Positions 1 to 9,091 are shown, counted from the stretch's first letter. The stretch is 64,000 nucleotides of DNA from Salicibibacter cibarius (GCF_016495725.1 NZ_CP054705.1:2542001-2606000), one strand, 5' to 3'. Program-made: numbers and translations. The notes: generated by a model from the letters alone, not told the origin.

Positions 1-967
1 CTACTTCAATGTAAGGAATGCCGGTGTATTCCGCCATAACAAAGGCAGCCGCGCCCATGATCGGCGGCATAATCTGCCCGCCTTGGGAAGCAACCGCTTC
101 CACGGCACCGGAAAACGTTTTCGTATAACCGACCCTTTTCATCAGCGGAATCGTGAACGGTCCGGTCATAGACGCGTTCGCCGCTCCGTTTCCGCTCACC
201 GTCGCCAACAACCCACTAGATAATACGGACGCAAGAGCGGGGCCGCCGCGAATGCGTCCGGTCAAGGCAAATGCAAATTCAATAAAAAATTGCCCAACCC
301 CTGTCCTCATCATAAAAGCAGCAAAAATCAGAAACAGAATGAGGACTGTGGATGCCACGTAAATGGGATCACTGAAAATCCCGTTCGTCGTCGTGTAAAG
401 GGCATCAGTCATGCGGCCATAACTAAATCCTTGATGGCCTAAAATTCCCGGAAAAATAGGCCCGATAAATATATACGCCCAAAAGAACAATGCCAATATG
501 GCCATTGCGTGCCCAATCGTCCGTCGTACCCCTTCGATAACTAGAAGAATCATAACCGTCGCCACGATTTGATCAAAAAGGGTAGATGCTCCTTGGCGGA
601 GGGCAATCTCCGGATAGGAAAAGAACGCATGCCCGAGTAGGGCAATCGACAAGACGAGCGGCACTGCATCGAACAATAAATGGCCGGGTTCTTTGCCTTT
701 ACGATAGGAAAACGTACTAAAACACAAAATCAAAAAGATTGATGTAAACACGGCACGGTGTTGCCAAGCCGGCAAACCGCCCGCTGCCGCGTAATAGATC
801 ACATAAACCGCGAGGGTGATCGCGATGATGGCAATCATAAATTGCCGCAAGCGCTTCCACATTGACCAGCCGTCCGGGTTGTACAAGGACTTCTCAATGG
901 AGGAGTTCATTCTTTCTTCTTCGATGGTTAAGTCAATTTTTTCATTTCCGGTATTTGTTTTCTCCAT
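1..967 (-). CDS. TRAP transporter fused permease (DctQM, TAXI type), partial
   Basis: The 3' end lies beyond the window edge, so only about the first 322 residues are present. This is the membrane component of a TAXI-type TRAP transporter, which uses an ion gradient to import organic acids delivered by a binding protein. The N-terminal 45 residues are cytoplasmic. Hydrophobic helices follow, then the DctM signature region rich in Gly and Ala (NGAANASMTGPFTIP, then a QGGQIMPPIMGAAAF-like stretch), which also occurs in the permease at 25353-27257. The ATG at 967 is preceded by AAAGGAGGG. The gene starts 17 bp after the stop of the binding protein at 985-2004, so the two are co-transcribed. Confidence 0.93.
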   Translation of the reverse strand, partial: MEKTNTGNEKIDLTIEEERMNSSIEKSLYNPDGWSMWKRLRQFMIAIIAITLAVYVIYYAAAGGLPAWQHRAVFTSIFLILCFSTFSYRKGKEPGHLLFDAVPLVLSIALLGHAFFSYPEIALRQGASTLFDQIVATVMILLVIEGVRRTIGHAMAILALFFWAYIFIGPIFPGILGHQGFSYGRMTDALYTTTNGIFSDPIYVASTVLILFLIFAAFMMRTGVGQFFIEFAFALTGRIRGGPALASVLSSGLLATVSGNGAANASMTGPFTIPLMKRVGYTKTFSGAVEAVASQGGQIMPPIMGAAAFVMAEYTGIPYIEV

Positions 968-984
968 TGCGCTCTCCCTCCTTT

Positions 985-2004
985 CTAGTCAGTTGCACCG
1001 ACTTCTTCATAATATCGCAATGCGCCGGGATGAATATTTTCTTCGGGATCGTCAATTTCACCGTAAGCAAATTCCGGATCGAACCATTCCCCTCGGGTCG
1101 GTTGTTCCTCTTCAACTCGATCAACATTTTCCCAAATAGCCTTTGTCAGTTCATACACGACGTCATCATCCATATCCTCGTGTACAATCATCATCGCCCA
1201 AGTCACAACGGTCGGAACATCTTCCGTTTGAGCGCTATAACTGTCAGCGGGAATCTCCAAATCCGTCGTATACCCATACTCCTGTTCCTCCAACTCATCC
1301 AACACTTCATCGGGGATGGACAAAAGTTCCACGGACTGGGTAGCATCAATTTCTGTCAAACCCGGAACGTAAGGACCGCCGCCTTGAATCGTGAGATCAA
1401 TAATCCCATCCCTCATCTGATTGGCAGCATCACCGTAACCCCCATAATCTATTGCCACACCCGCTTCTTCCAAATCTTCTTCGTCATACCCCATGGCTTC
1501 AAAGATTCGATGAAAGGTTTGCACGCTTGCGTCGCCCGGGTTACCGGGAATCACATCTGCGCCATATTCAACCACATCTTCCAGGGATTCATATGGGCTG
1601 TCTTCCAATACCGCGATGTTCCAAAAGGTAGGATAAAATGCGCCGAGCGCCTTAACATTCTCCTGAGGTTCCCCTTCAAACCCTCCTTCCCCGTTAATCC
1701 CATCAACAAAGTCAGATACAAACGCGAATCCGGTCTGCACGTCCACACCTGTATTCACCTCGCGAATGTTGCCAATCGCGGCACCTTCAACAACAGTCAC
1801 ATCGGCTTCTTCCAGTTCATCAAGCCAAATGTCGGAAAATAAGGTGGACAGCGGGTACCATCCCGAATCTGTCGGCCCGGAAATGTGGGCATGCTGCCAC
1901 TCATCATCCTCAGCTTCACTATTGCAAGCCGTTAACAGACCGGCTGTGAGTAAAAACGAGCCACTTAACAAACAAAATTTCTTCGCTTTTTTATTCAATC
2001 TCAA
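985..2004 (-). CDS. TAXI family TRAP transporter solute-binding lipoprotein
   Basis: Extracytoplasmic receptor of a TAXI-type TRAP transporter; it captures the substrate, probably a carboxylic acid, and passes it to the fused permease just downstream. The N-terminus is a lipoprotein signal: KK, a hydrophobic stretch, then the lipobox LLTAC. The mature protein of about 315 residues is very acidic, as in salt-adapted bacteria. I chose the TTG at 2004 because AGGAGGG sits 7 bases upstream. The longer reading from the ATG at 2040 has no ribosome site and would place Arg and His residues before the signal peptide. A sigma-54 type promoter lies at 2048-2066. The substrate cannot be read from the sequence. 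Confidence 0.92.
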   Translation of the reverse strand: MRLNKKAKKFCLLSGSFLLTAGLLTACNSEAEDDEWQHAHISGPTDSGWYPLSTLFSDIWLDELEEADVTVVEGAAIGNIREVNTGVDVQTGFAFVSDFVDGINGEGGFEGEPQENVKALGAFYPTFWNIAVLEDSPYESLEDVVEYGADVIPGNPGDASVQTFHRIFEAMGYDEEDLEEAGVAIDYGGYGDAANQMRDGIIDLTIQGGGPYVPGLTEIDATQSVELLSIPDEVLDELEEQEYGYTTDLEIPADSYSAQTEDVPTVVTWAMMIVHEDMDDDVVYELTKAIWENVDRVEEEQPTRGEWFDPEFAYGEIDDPEENIHPGALRYYEEVGATD

Positions 2005-2047
2005 TCTCTTCCCTCCTGTATGTCTTAGATGTCGTCTCATTCTTTTA

Positions 2048-2066
2048 ATGCAATAATGATGCCAAA
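2048..2066 (-). promoter_or_regulatory. Candidate sigma-54 (-24/-12) promoter of the TAXI-TRAP operon
   Basis: Read on the minus strand, TTGGCATC-ATTA-TTGCAT has exactly 10 bases between the GG (-24) and the GC (-12), the spacing of SigL/RpoN promoters. It differs from the consensus TTGGCACG only at the last two bases of the -24 box. The predicted start is near 2038, leaving about 34 bases of leader before the TTG start. A second site with the same form (TGGCAT, ATTGCATTAT) occurs at 9092-9109. Confidence 0.6.
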
Positions 2067-2124
2067 AAAATAATCGACAAAAAAGGCATCAAATTAAAGG
2101 GCTTTCATTTTCTTTATTTTGCTA

Positions 2125-2161
2125 TCATTCATTTCCGTATGGATCATACAAAAATGAATGA
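2125..2161. promoter_or_regulatory. 37-bp palindrome, candidate enhancer (UAS) or operator
   Basis: Outer arms TCATTCATTT and AAATGAATGA (10/10 complementary) enclose inner arms GTATG and CATAC around GAT, with only a CC/AA mismatch between them. The centre is about 105 bp upstream of the predicted sigma-54 transcription start, the usual place for a bacterial enhancer-binding protein. It directly abuts the terminator of the upstream MFS gene, so a role in transcript ending is also possible. Confidence 0.5.
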
Positions 2162-2184
2162 AAAAAAGCTTCCGCAGAAGCTTT
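2160..2184 (-). terminator. Rho-independent terminator of the MFS gene
   Basis: On the minus strand AAAGCTTC and GAAGCTTT form an 8-bp stem with a 4-base loop, followed by a run of T. It begins at the stop codon of the MFS transporter. Confidence 0.8.
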
Positions 2185-3577
2185 AACTGGATAAGCTGTT
2201 GTCATGTGCAATATTACGTCCGGCTTTTTTTGAACGCAAATAAAGATGAAAAACAATATGGGCAATGATCATCCAGCCTATATAAACGAAAAATAAATTT
2301 CGGAAAATCTCTTCTTGAGGCAATTGCTGCTGAACGGAAATAAGCATTCCCGCGACTCCGGCACCGAAAGCGCCTCCCACAAATTGGGATAATTGTATGA
2401 GCCCCATGCCTGAACCGATAAACGTTGCCGGTAGTATTCTTGATACCTCATTATTCGCGCTTGCAAGCAAAATGTTCGAGCCGGAAATGGCGATGATGAT
2501 AATGCCAAGCGAGGCATATGGCGATACATTTGCAAAAAATGCGAACAGTATATAAGCGATGAATAGAAACGCCAAGCCTGCCCGGATCACATTCACCGGT
2601 CCTTTGCGATCGATGACTTTCCCTGCTAAGTTTGCAGAAAATGCTGCTAAAATTGCTCCCGGAAAAATAATGAGTCCTGTTTCCAACGGATTTTTATTAA
2701 AAAGCTCGGATAAAAGAATCGGAATCGTAAATAACGTTGCAAAGTTCATAAAGAAAGAAGTGAAAGGCATAAGAAGCAACAACAAGTAACTTCGATAATG
2801 AAGCAATTCAGACTGGATAAAAGGAATTTCAGCCTTATGTATATGTTTCCATAAGAGGAACATAGCAGGAATCGAAAAAATGAGCGCAATGTAGATCCCA
2901 CTCGTCACAAACAATAGTACGCCGCCTACAGATACGCCAATCAATATCGCCCCAAATACATCAAACTTCACTTTTTGTATAGCTTCAGAAGGCAGATTCC
3001 TGCGAATGATCGGCAAAATCACCAACACGGCAAAAGGGACAAGAAACAAATAATTCCATCCCCATTGCTCTGTAAGCACTCCTCCGAAAAGCGGTCCCAT
3101 CCCAAATCCTAATGACGCGGAGGCCGCAACGACCGCCATCGCGTTCCCACGCCTGTTTACCGGGATATATTTTGAAAAGAGGACAACAGCTAAACTGGGG
3201 AGCGCACTTGCACCAATTGCTTGAAAAAGGCGGGCAAGAAGTAAAAAAAGAAACGAGTTGGAAAAAAATCCGATCAGTGAGGATATACCTAAAACGAGCA
3301 GCCCGAAACTGATCAGTCTGCGGATTGGCACATAATCTGATAAACGGCTGAATGTTATCGCAGATAACGCAAACACGACGGAATATCCGGAGACAATCCA
3401 GGTGGCAACCGATGAAGGGATCTGAAATTCCGTAATAACCGTAGGGAGCGCGACATTAAACATAGTCGTATTCATCGTCATCAGAAACATCCCGATTCCC
3501 CAGAAGACTAAAATGGTTCGTTCATTCATTTCAAAAGGCTTGCCCATGTTTTGCTTAGCCGCAGGCGAACCAGACAT
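2183..3577 (-). CDS. MFS transporter, DHA2/EmrB-TetA(L)-like
   Basis: A 464-residue polytopic membrane protein of the major facilitator superfamily, probably a proton-driven exporter. Visible hallmarks are an early helix with TTMFNVALPTV, motif A-like SRLSDYVPIRR after helix 2, and the helix-5 antiporter motif region LGFGMGPLFGG. Length and motifs fit the DHA2 drug-exporter branch, close to tetracycline-resistance-like and methylenomycin-like carriers. The ATG is preceded by GGAGGA at 6 bases. It has its own terminator (2160-2184) and lies between the acyl-CoA synthetase unit and the TAXI-TRAP unit. Its role could be export of an acid, an intermediate or a toxic substrate; the sequence does not say which. 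Confidence 0.88.
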   Translation of the reverse strand: MSGSPAAKQNMGKPFEMNERTILVFWGIGMFLMTMNTTMFNVALPTVITEFQIPSSVATWIVSGYSVVFALSAITFSRLSDYVPIRRLISFGLLVLGISSLIGFFSNSFLFLLLARLFQAIGASALPSLAVVLFSKYIPVNRRGNAMAVVAASASLGFGMGPLFGGVLTEQWGWNYLFLVPFAVLVILPIIRRNLPSEAIQKVKFDVFGAILIGVSVGGVLLFVTSGIYIALIFSIPAMFLLWKHIHKAEIPFIQSELLHYRSYLLLLLMPFTSFFMNFATLFTIPILLSELFNKNPLETGLIIFPGAILAAFSANLAGKVIDRKGPVNVIRAGLAFLFIAYILFAFFANVSPYASLGIIIIAISGSNILLASANNEVSRILPATFIGSGMGLIQLSQFVGGAFGAGVAGMLISVQQQLPQEEIFRNLFFVYIGWMIIAHIVFHLYLRSKKAGRNIAHDNSLSS

Positions 3578-4048
3578 AAACGTTCCTCCAATTGTTTTTC
3601 ATTTGCCTATGCGTGGGCTTAAGATGAGCTCACATACTTTATAAAACAAAAAGAGACCGCTAACACCTTTATATGCAACAATCATTTTTTCAATTATTTC
3701 TAATGAATCATCGCTAACGTCAATATGTATTAAACCCCTATCACTTGAAACTACTTTGAGTCCGCTAAACACAATTCTGAGGACTTTTTGGCTCCCGTTC
3801 AACACAAAGAGTCCTCAAAGCCCAATCTCGAAAGCTAATCTAATGCCTGAGCATTGGTGTTCACTTTTCATGCCAGAGGGCTTTTATGCGTTGAAGTCGT
3901 TGTTTCACATTGGTCATTATAAGCACCGCCAATCCTCGTGAATTTGTTGGGATTGGCGGAAAAATTTTTTCGCGTTTCAGTCATCCCTTGCATGCCAAGG
4001 ATTCCGAGATAGCGCAATTAGCCTCGGAAGTGCTTTGTGTTCTTCTTC
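3578..4048. repeat. Intergenic repeat element A1: palindromic units plus conserved tail
   Basis: This 471-bp gap holds about one and a half copies (TGAGTCC at 3757, AGAGTCC at 3808; period 51) of the unit found as a longer array at 59521-59700. A tail follows, sharing GAGCATTGGTGTTCACTTTT near 3849 and GCGCAATTAGC near 4013 with 59718-59888. In both places the tail lies next to the stop codon of the upstream minus-strand gene and the units lie beyond it. The minus-strand reading frame at 3599-3805 (68 codons, TTG start, no ribosome site) runs into the units and is not called as a gene. Confidence 0.7.
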
Positions 4049-5662
4049 CTATTCTTGTTTTCTTAATAGATAACGCTGAATTTTTCCACTCTGTGTTTTA
4101 GGCAGGTTTTCCAGAAATTCTACTTCTCTGGGATACTGATGTTTCGATAATTTCTCCTTTACATACGTCATCAATTCTTTTGACAATTCTTCTGATGGTT
4201 GATAGGAATCGCTAAGCACTACGTACGCTTTTACAATCTCGCCTTTTGCTTTATCCGGTTTTCCGACAACGGCTGTTTCTACCACCGCGGGATGTTCCAT
4301 GAGGCTACTCTCCACCTCAGTCGGCCCAATCCTGTAACCGGCACTGGTAATAACATCATCCGACCGCCCGTCAAACCAGAAATAGCCTTCCTCATCCTGT
4401 TTTGCAAGATCGCCTGTTAAGAACCATTTGCCTAAATACTTGCCTTCTGTTTTTTTTGGATTGTTCCAATATCCCATAAAGTTAAGGTCTTGATCTGTTG
4501 TATCAATGGCGATTTCCCCTGTTTCACCATTTTTCACGACATTCCCCTGATTGTCTATCAATCGTACACGATAACCCGGTAGTGGTAACCCCATAGACCC
4601 GGGTTTTACGACCATATCTGTTATATTATAATTATTCACAATCATTCCGGACTCGGTTGAACCGTAATGGTCATAAATCGCCGTGCCAAAATTATTTTCA
4701 AAAAAACGAACAACCTCAGCATTTAATGGCTCACCTGCGCTGCTGAATTTTTTCGTTTGTATATTGTAGTTTTTAATAAGTTCTGGACCTGCCGCCATCA
4801 TCATTCTGTATGCGGTCGGTGCGTACGTGAAGTTTGTGACATTATATTCGTCCAAAAGCTGATAAATTTTCTCCACATCAAAAGGACCTTTATAGACGAG
4901 AATAGGTATTCCAAAACTTAACGGGACAAAGGTACAAGCCATTAAACCATAGGACCAGCCCATATCCGCCCCACCAAAAAAGATATCTTCATCGTCTATA
5001 TTTAATGCGTATCTCATATATGGATACAAACTTATGACGCTTTTATGAGTGCTCACCGCGCCCTTTGGAAGGCCCGTCGTCCCTGAGGTGTATTGAATGA
5101 CGGATGGGTCCATCTCGGTGGTTCGTTCAAGCACATAGTCATTAGGGAAAGCTTCAACAAATTCCCAGAAAGTCTTTCCTTCATTCGTTAAACCATCCGT
5201 TAATAGTACTTGAAAAGAAGTATTTTGATCTTCGAGTTTACTCATCTGTTCACGATTCGTAATTAAGAAACTGACGCCTGAGTCCGTCGTACGATGCATA
5301 ATGGCGTCCGGTCCGAATGCTGTAAACAATGGAACGTATATAGCGCCAATTTTCCATGTGGCCAAAACTGAGATGATGAGCTCCATGTCTTTCCCTAAAA
5401 GACCTGCTACTCGATCACCTTTTTTAACGCCAAGATGTTTTAAAGCATGTGCCATTTGATTGGATTTTTGCCTCAACTTTTCATACGTCCATGTCTGTTT
5501 GTTACCTGAAGCATCTTCCCAATAAATTGCAATTCGATCCGGTTCCTCTGCCCACCGATCACAAACTAAATGAGCCATATTAATGTCATCACCGGATTGC
5601 CAATCAAATTTTTTCTCTACCTCTTCCCAAGAAAAAGTTTCAACCAACGCTTGATAATTCAT
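4049..5662 (-). CDS. AMP-forming acyl-CoA synthetase, acetyl-CoA synthetase-like
   Basis: Activates a carboxylic acid to its CoA thioester through an acyl-adenylate (ANL superfamily). The 537 residues carry the phosphate-binding loop YTSGTTGLPKGA near residue 190, YDHYGSTESG near 330, the hinge region GRSDDVITSAGYRIGP near 430, and the C-terminal catalytic lysine in PKTQSGKIQR. Overall form is closest to the AcsA / medium-chain branch rather than long-chain FadD. AAAGGTGG precedes the ATG. It appears to be a single-gene unit; a broken small ORF lies just upstream (5695-5892) and repeat element A1 downstream. The acid it acts on is not evident. Confidence 0.9.
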   Translation of the reverse strand: MNYQALVETFSWEEVEKKFDWQSGDDINMAHLVCDRWAEEPDRIAIYWEDASGNKQTWTYEKLRQKSNQMAHALKHLGVKKGDRVAGLLGKDMELIISVLATWKIGAIYVPLFTAFGPDAIMHRTTDSGVSFLITNREQMSKLEDQNTSFQVLLTDGLTNEGKTFWEFVEAFPNDYVLERTTEMDPSVIQYTSGTTGLPKGAVSTHKSVISLYPYMRYALNIDDEDIFFGGADMGWSYGLMACTFVPLSFGIPILVYKGPFDVEKIYQLLDEYNVTNFTYAPTAYRMMMAAGPELIKNYNIQTKKFSSAGEPLNAEVVRFFENNFGTAIYDHYGSTESGMIVNNYNITDMVVKPGSMGLPLPGYRVRLIDNQGNVVKNGETGEIAIDTTDQDLNFMGYWNNPKKTEGKYLGKWFLTGDLAKQDEEGYFWFDGRSDDVITSAGYRIGPTEVESSLMEHPAVVETAVVGKPDKAKGEIVKAYVVLSDSYQPSEELSKELMTYVKEKLSKHQYPREVEFLENLPKTQSGKIQRYLLRKQE

Positions 5663-5999
5663 GATTGACCACCTTTCGCATTGTATATTTAAACCTACTT
5701 AACTAACCTACTCTCTATATCTAATTGCCTTCTTCTGCATTCGTCAAGATAAGCGTGTAAATAATCCGGTTCCTCATATAAAGTTTTGATAACTTCACTA
5801 AAAAGAGTATTTAATGTTTTCCACCTATTTTAGATCTCATTGATAAAATGCATATGATCTAGTTGCGTTTGAGATTCGACTTCATTCATCATATTCCCTT
5901 TTCCATATGAACAATTTATATGACTCTTTCTCTTTAACTGAGAAGCATAAATTTTAATGAAATTTCTCTAAATTAATAAGAGAACGATTAGGCCAGTCA
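5663..5999. other. Intergenic region between synthetase and dehydrogenase pair
   Basis: This 337-bp AT-rich gap contains the broken small reading frame at 5695-5892. A weak sigma-A-like pair (TTGACG, 17 bases, TTAGAT, minus strand) falls inside that frame and could serve the synthetase. I see no convincing terminator after the dehydrogenase ending at 6000. Confidence 0.4.
5695..5892 (-). pseudogene. Broken small ORF upstream of the acyl-CoA synthetase
   Basis: On the minus strand AAAAGGGA precedes two ATGs (5892, 5889). A 66-codon frame follows, interrupted by one in-frame TAA at 5830-5832 (codon 21). The second half has protein-like composition with charged amphipathic helices (RWKTLNTLFSEVIK, later LDECRRRQLDIESRLV) and ends at 5695, close to the synthetase start. 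It may be the remnant of a small regulator, for example the C-terminal helices of a TetR-type protein, but no family can be assigned. A real short peptide of 20 residues is the alternative. Confidence 0.4.
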
Positions 6000-7067
6000 T
6001 TAAGATGAATCCGCAATCATAGACCACACATCGTCTGAACCGCTCTCCAAAACTCTACTCCCCAGAAGATCCGCCCACTCACTCTCGGAACCGTATTCAT
6101 CTCGCCATGACCATAATCGTCTCGTGCTGTGATGTAATGGGTGTTCATCGGTGAAGCCCATAGCTCCATGAACTTGATGAGCAATGTTTGTGACAGCCTT
6201 TGCAGCTTCACCAACTTGGATTTTGGCCATTGCTATTTCCTGATTTTGTGCCCCATGTTCATATGCAGCAACAGCAGAATCGGCCGCTATTCCTGAAGCG
6301 GTCACTTCTCCTGTCATGACGGCTAATTGTTGTTTTACGGCTTGGAATTTTCCGATTGGTCTTCCGAACTGTGCCCGTTCTTTTGCATACGTCAGCGATA
6401 GTTCCAGTATGTTTTCAAGCGCGCCGGCCATAAGAGCGGTTCGCGTAAGTGAGCCTCTATCCCAAATATCTGCTTCTGTTAAATCGGGAGCAAAAGCAAC
6501 CCTGTCACTTTCAATCAAAATATCAGTCAAAATAACTTCATCCCTAGGTTCTCCTGCTAGATTTTGTCCATGGGTTAATTGACAATCAGCCGTAGAAACA
6601 GTAGATACAATCTGTTTACCTGCACTGGTCGCACCAAATATAACGATGTTCTCTACATCACGTGCCCACGGGATATGTTGGGCTTTTCCAGTCACCACCC
6701 AAGCGTCGTCCGTTTTTCTAAAAGAAATTTGGTCGTTTTTTTGTGCAGGTAACAGGGAGATCGGTCCGTCTAATAAAGGTAAACGTGCAACACTTAATAT
6801 CCATTTTGCAAGCAAGGTCTCTGCTAGAGGGATGGGACCGGAAAATTTACCGACGACCTTTAATAAACTTTGAACATCACTCACATCACCGCCCATTCCT
6901 CCTGCTCGTTCCGGCACACCAACGGAAGTCATGCCAACGTCTTCCAATGCTTCCCAGAGACCTTGAGGGAATTCCCCTTTTTCTGCTTTATTGATGACTT
7001 CTTTCGTACAAATATCCTTCATAATTTTGGTTGCTGTATCGGTAAGCATGGATTGAATATCACTCAT
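6000..7067 (-). CDS. Acyl-CoA dehydrogenase family protein, short (beta-type) subunit
   Basis: Flavin-dependent acyl-CoA dehydrogenase fold. At 355 residues it is shorter than the usual 380. The middle shows QFGRPIGKFQAVKQQLA and later HQVHGAMGFTDEHPLHH. The C-terminal region does not carry the usual YEGT(S/T)EI motif and reads SWRDEYGSESEWADLLG instead, as in the smaller partners of heteromeric dehydrogenases (FadE27/ChsE1-like, CaiA-like). Its ATG shares a base with the stop of the dehydrogenase at 7067-8218 (TAATG), so the two are translationally coupled and probably form an alpha2beta2 enzyme. It ends the crotonase-dehydrogenase-dehydrogenase operon that starts at a sigma-54-like promoter near 9100. 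Confidence 0.88.
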   Translation of the reverse strand: MSDIQSMLTDTATKIMKDICTKEVINKAEKGEFPQGLWEALEDVGMTSVGVPERAGGMGGDVSDVQSLLKVVGKFSGPIPLAETLLAKWILSVARLPLLDGPISLLPAQKNDQISFRKTDDAWVVTGKAQHIPWARDVENIVIFGATSAGKQIVSTVSTADCQLTHGQNLAGEPRDEVILTDILIESDRVAFAPDLTEADIWDRGSLTRTALMAGALENILELSLTYAKERAQFGRPIGKFQAVKQQLAVMTGEVTASGIAADSAVAAYEHGAQNQEIAMAKIQVGEAAKAVTNIAHQVHGAMGFTDEHPLHHSTRRLWSWRDEYGSESEWADLLGSRVLESGSDDVWSMIADSS

Positions 7068-8218
7068 TATACCCCTATCCCCCTAGCTATAATGCTTCGC
7101 AAGATTTCGGTCGTTCCTCCGCGAAGCGTAAACCCCGGTGCATGTAGGATCGATTCGGCAAGTAATGTTTCAAATTTAGTTGGTGCATTCATCGATGGCC
7201 TGCTCGGGATTAATTCTCTTGCCACGTCGATGACATCCTTTTCGAATTGGGTCCCCATATCTTTCACTAAGGACGCCGCGATATCAGGTGAATCTCCCTT
7301 CTCGAGTAACCCCGCGACACCTAATGACATGCATCGCAACGTCCATAATCGTGACGCCAATTTTCCAACTTTAATGTTTGCATGTTTTCCTGATGTTTCT
7401 GAAAGTTGATTGATAAGTTCTTTTAATAATGGATAAGTGCTTAAAAAACGTTCCGGTCCACTTCGCTCATACGCAAGTTCGGCCATGCTCTGTTTCCAGC
7501 CACCCCCTACTTCGCCGACGATCATATCTTCTGAAACTTCCACATCCTCGAAAATCACTTCATTAAAATGATGCTCACCCGTCATTAAATAAATCGGCCG
7601 TACCGTGACCCCGGGTGCGGAAAGATCAACAATCATCTGGCTGATCCCGTCATGTTTTTTCTCGCCCTGTGTGGATGTTCTGAGCAACACAACGATATAA
7701 TGCGCATGATGGGCACCGCTGGACCAAATTTTACTACCATTCATCACCCATTTATTCCCTAATTTTTTCGCGCGGGTGGAAATCGAAGCTAAATCGGACC
7801 CGGAATTTGGTTCACTTAAACCAACGGCAAAAAACAGCTCACCCCTACTGATTTTCGGCAAAAACGTTTGCCGCTGGTATTCATTGCCATATTTCAATAA
7901 AAGTGGACCGGTTTGCCGATCTGCAAACCAATGTGCCGCAACAGGCGCACCGGCTGCTAATAGCTCTTCGGTTACAACAAAACGTTCAAATGCCGTTCGC
8001 TCGTGTCCGCCATATTTTTTTGGCCATGTCATGCCCAGCCATCCACGTTCGCCTAACTTGCGGCTAAAATCAGCTGAAAAACCACTTAACCAAGAGTCAC
8101 TTCGCGTTGTAAACGATTCATTATGCAATTCTGTGGAAATAAAGTCGCGAACGTCCTCCCGTAAACTTTCCGTTTCCTTTGGAAGATCAACAATCGGCAA
8201 TTCTAGCTCTTTTACCAT
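7067..8218 (-). CDS. Acyl-CoA dehydrogenase, larger partner of a pair
   Basis: Introduces a trans-2 double bond into an acyl-CoA, passing electrons via FAD to ETF. The 383 residues show PKKYGGHERTAFERFVV near residue 66, the FAD/substrate loop FFAVGLSEPNSGSDLAS near 130, and the C-terminal loop LRGGTTEILRSIIAR. That last loop is typical of FadE26/FadE29-like subunits and lacks the Glu of the short-chain class (IYEGT). I chose the ATG at 8218 because GGGAGGG sits 6 bases upstream; the ATG at 8221 is also possible. The frame extends upstream to 8263 but would overlap the preceding gene. The stop overlaps the start of the short partner at 6000-7067. Confidence 0.9.
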   Translation of the reverse strand: MVKELELPIVDLPKETESLREDVRDFISTELHNESFTTRSDSWLSGFSADFSRKLGERGWLGMTWPKKYGGHERTAFERFVVTEELLAAGAPVAAHWFADRQTGPLLLKYGNEYQRQTFLPKISRGELFFAVGLSEPNSGSDLASISTRAKKLGNKWVMNGSKIWSSGAHHAHYIVVLLRTSTQGEKKHDGISQMIVDLSAPGVTVRPIYLMTGEHHFNEVIFEDVEVSEDMIVGEVGGGWKQSMAELAYERSGPERFLSTYPLLKELINQLSETSGKHANIKVGKLASRLWTLRCMSLGVAGLLEKGDSPDIAASLVKDMGTQFEKDVIDVARELIPSRPSMNAPTKFETLLAESILHAPGFTLRGGTTEILRSIIARGIGV

Positions 8219-8234
8219 CATATCCCTCCCCCCT

Positions 8235-9053
8235 TTATTTAAACTTGGGCTTTCTCTTTTCAATAATCGCGTTTAAGCCTTCTTGATAATCGGGGTGTTC
8301 GGTGACCAATCCCATATAAGAAGAAACTTGATCAAGCGATGTCCGTAAATCTGTTTTAAGTCCTTGATAAACAGTTCTTTTCATTAACCTTATTGCTTGT
8401 TGAGGGCCTCGAGCTATTTTCCCTGCCAAATCATAAGTTTCATCCAATAGATTTTCCGGTGGAACAACTCTGGTCACAAGTCCAATGTCTGCCGCTTCCG
8501 CTGAATCAATAATTTTTCCGGTCCATAACATTTCCAGTGCACGATCCAAACCGACAATTCTTGGCAAATAATAGCCTCCGCCATCTCCCGGAACGAGTCC
8601 TACTTTGACGTATCCTTCTCCAAAACGAGCCTTCTCTGAGGCAATTCGAATGTCACATTGAAGCGTCATATCTAACCCTGCGCCAATAGCATCCCCATTA
8701 ATGGCAGCGATCGTTGGTTTATCGATCTCTTCCATTAATAGCGGAATTCGTTGAACATGTTTCCATAAACTATTTTTTCGATTGATGCCTGTCGAAGCGA
8801 AATCCTTCTCCTCATGCCCGTCTTTATTGAGAAACCCTTGGCCATTCTTCATCGTCTTGAGATCACCGCCTGCACAAAATGCTTTCCCAGTGCCGGTTAA
8901 AACCAAGACTCGAATGTCATCATTGTCACGCACTTCTTCAAGCGCTTTAATCCAATCTTCAATCATTTTCACACTAAACGCATTCAATGAATCCGGTCGA
9001 TTTAACGTGATTGTTGCAATGCCGTCTTCTATATCAAATAATAAATCTTCCAT
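8235..9053 (-). CDS. Enoyl-CoA hydratase/isomerase family protein (crotonase fold)
   Basis: A 272-residue crotonase-fold protein. The oxyanion-hole segments are clear: TGTGKAFCAGGDLKTM near residue 55, and INGDAIGAGLDMTLQCDIRIA near 115. At the two positions where classical hydratases carry Glu it has Asp (GAGLDM) and Tyr (FGEGYVKVG), so simple syn-hydration is doubtful; isomerase, hydrolase or another crotonase chemistry may apply. First gene of a three-gene operon with the dehydrogenase pair. AAGGAG precedes the ATG, and a sigma-54-like promoter lies at 9092-9109. Confidence 0.88.
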   Translation of the reverse strand: MEDLLFDIEDGIATITLNRPDSLNAFSVKMIEDWIKALEEVRDNDDIRVLVLTGTGKAFCAGGDLKTMKNGQGFLNKDGHEEKDFASTGINRKNSLWKHVQRIPLLMEEIDKPTIAAINGDAIGAGLDMTLQCDIRIASEKARFGEGYVKVGLVPGDGGGYYLPRIVGLDRALEMLWTGKIIDSAEAADIGLVTRVVPPENLLDETYDLAGKIARGPQQAIRLMKRTVYQGLKTDLRTSLDQVSSYMGLVTEHPDYQEGLNAIIEKRKPKFK

Positions 9054-9091
9054 CTTTTCCTCTCTCCTTCATCTTCGATTGATGTATAATA

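Noticed and set aside
862-1842. 326-codon plus-strand frame
   Set aside because: Antisense shadow of the TAXI binding protein at 985-2004, which has a lipoprotein signal and a strong ribosome site.
3599-3805. 68-codon minus-strand frame
   Set aside because: It starts inside the repeat element with TTG and no ribosome site. The later half looks somewhat protein-like, but no family is recognisable.
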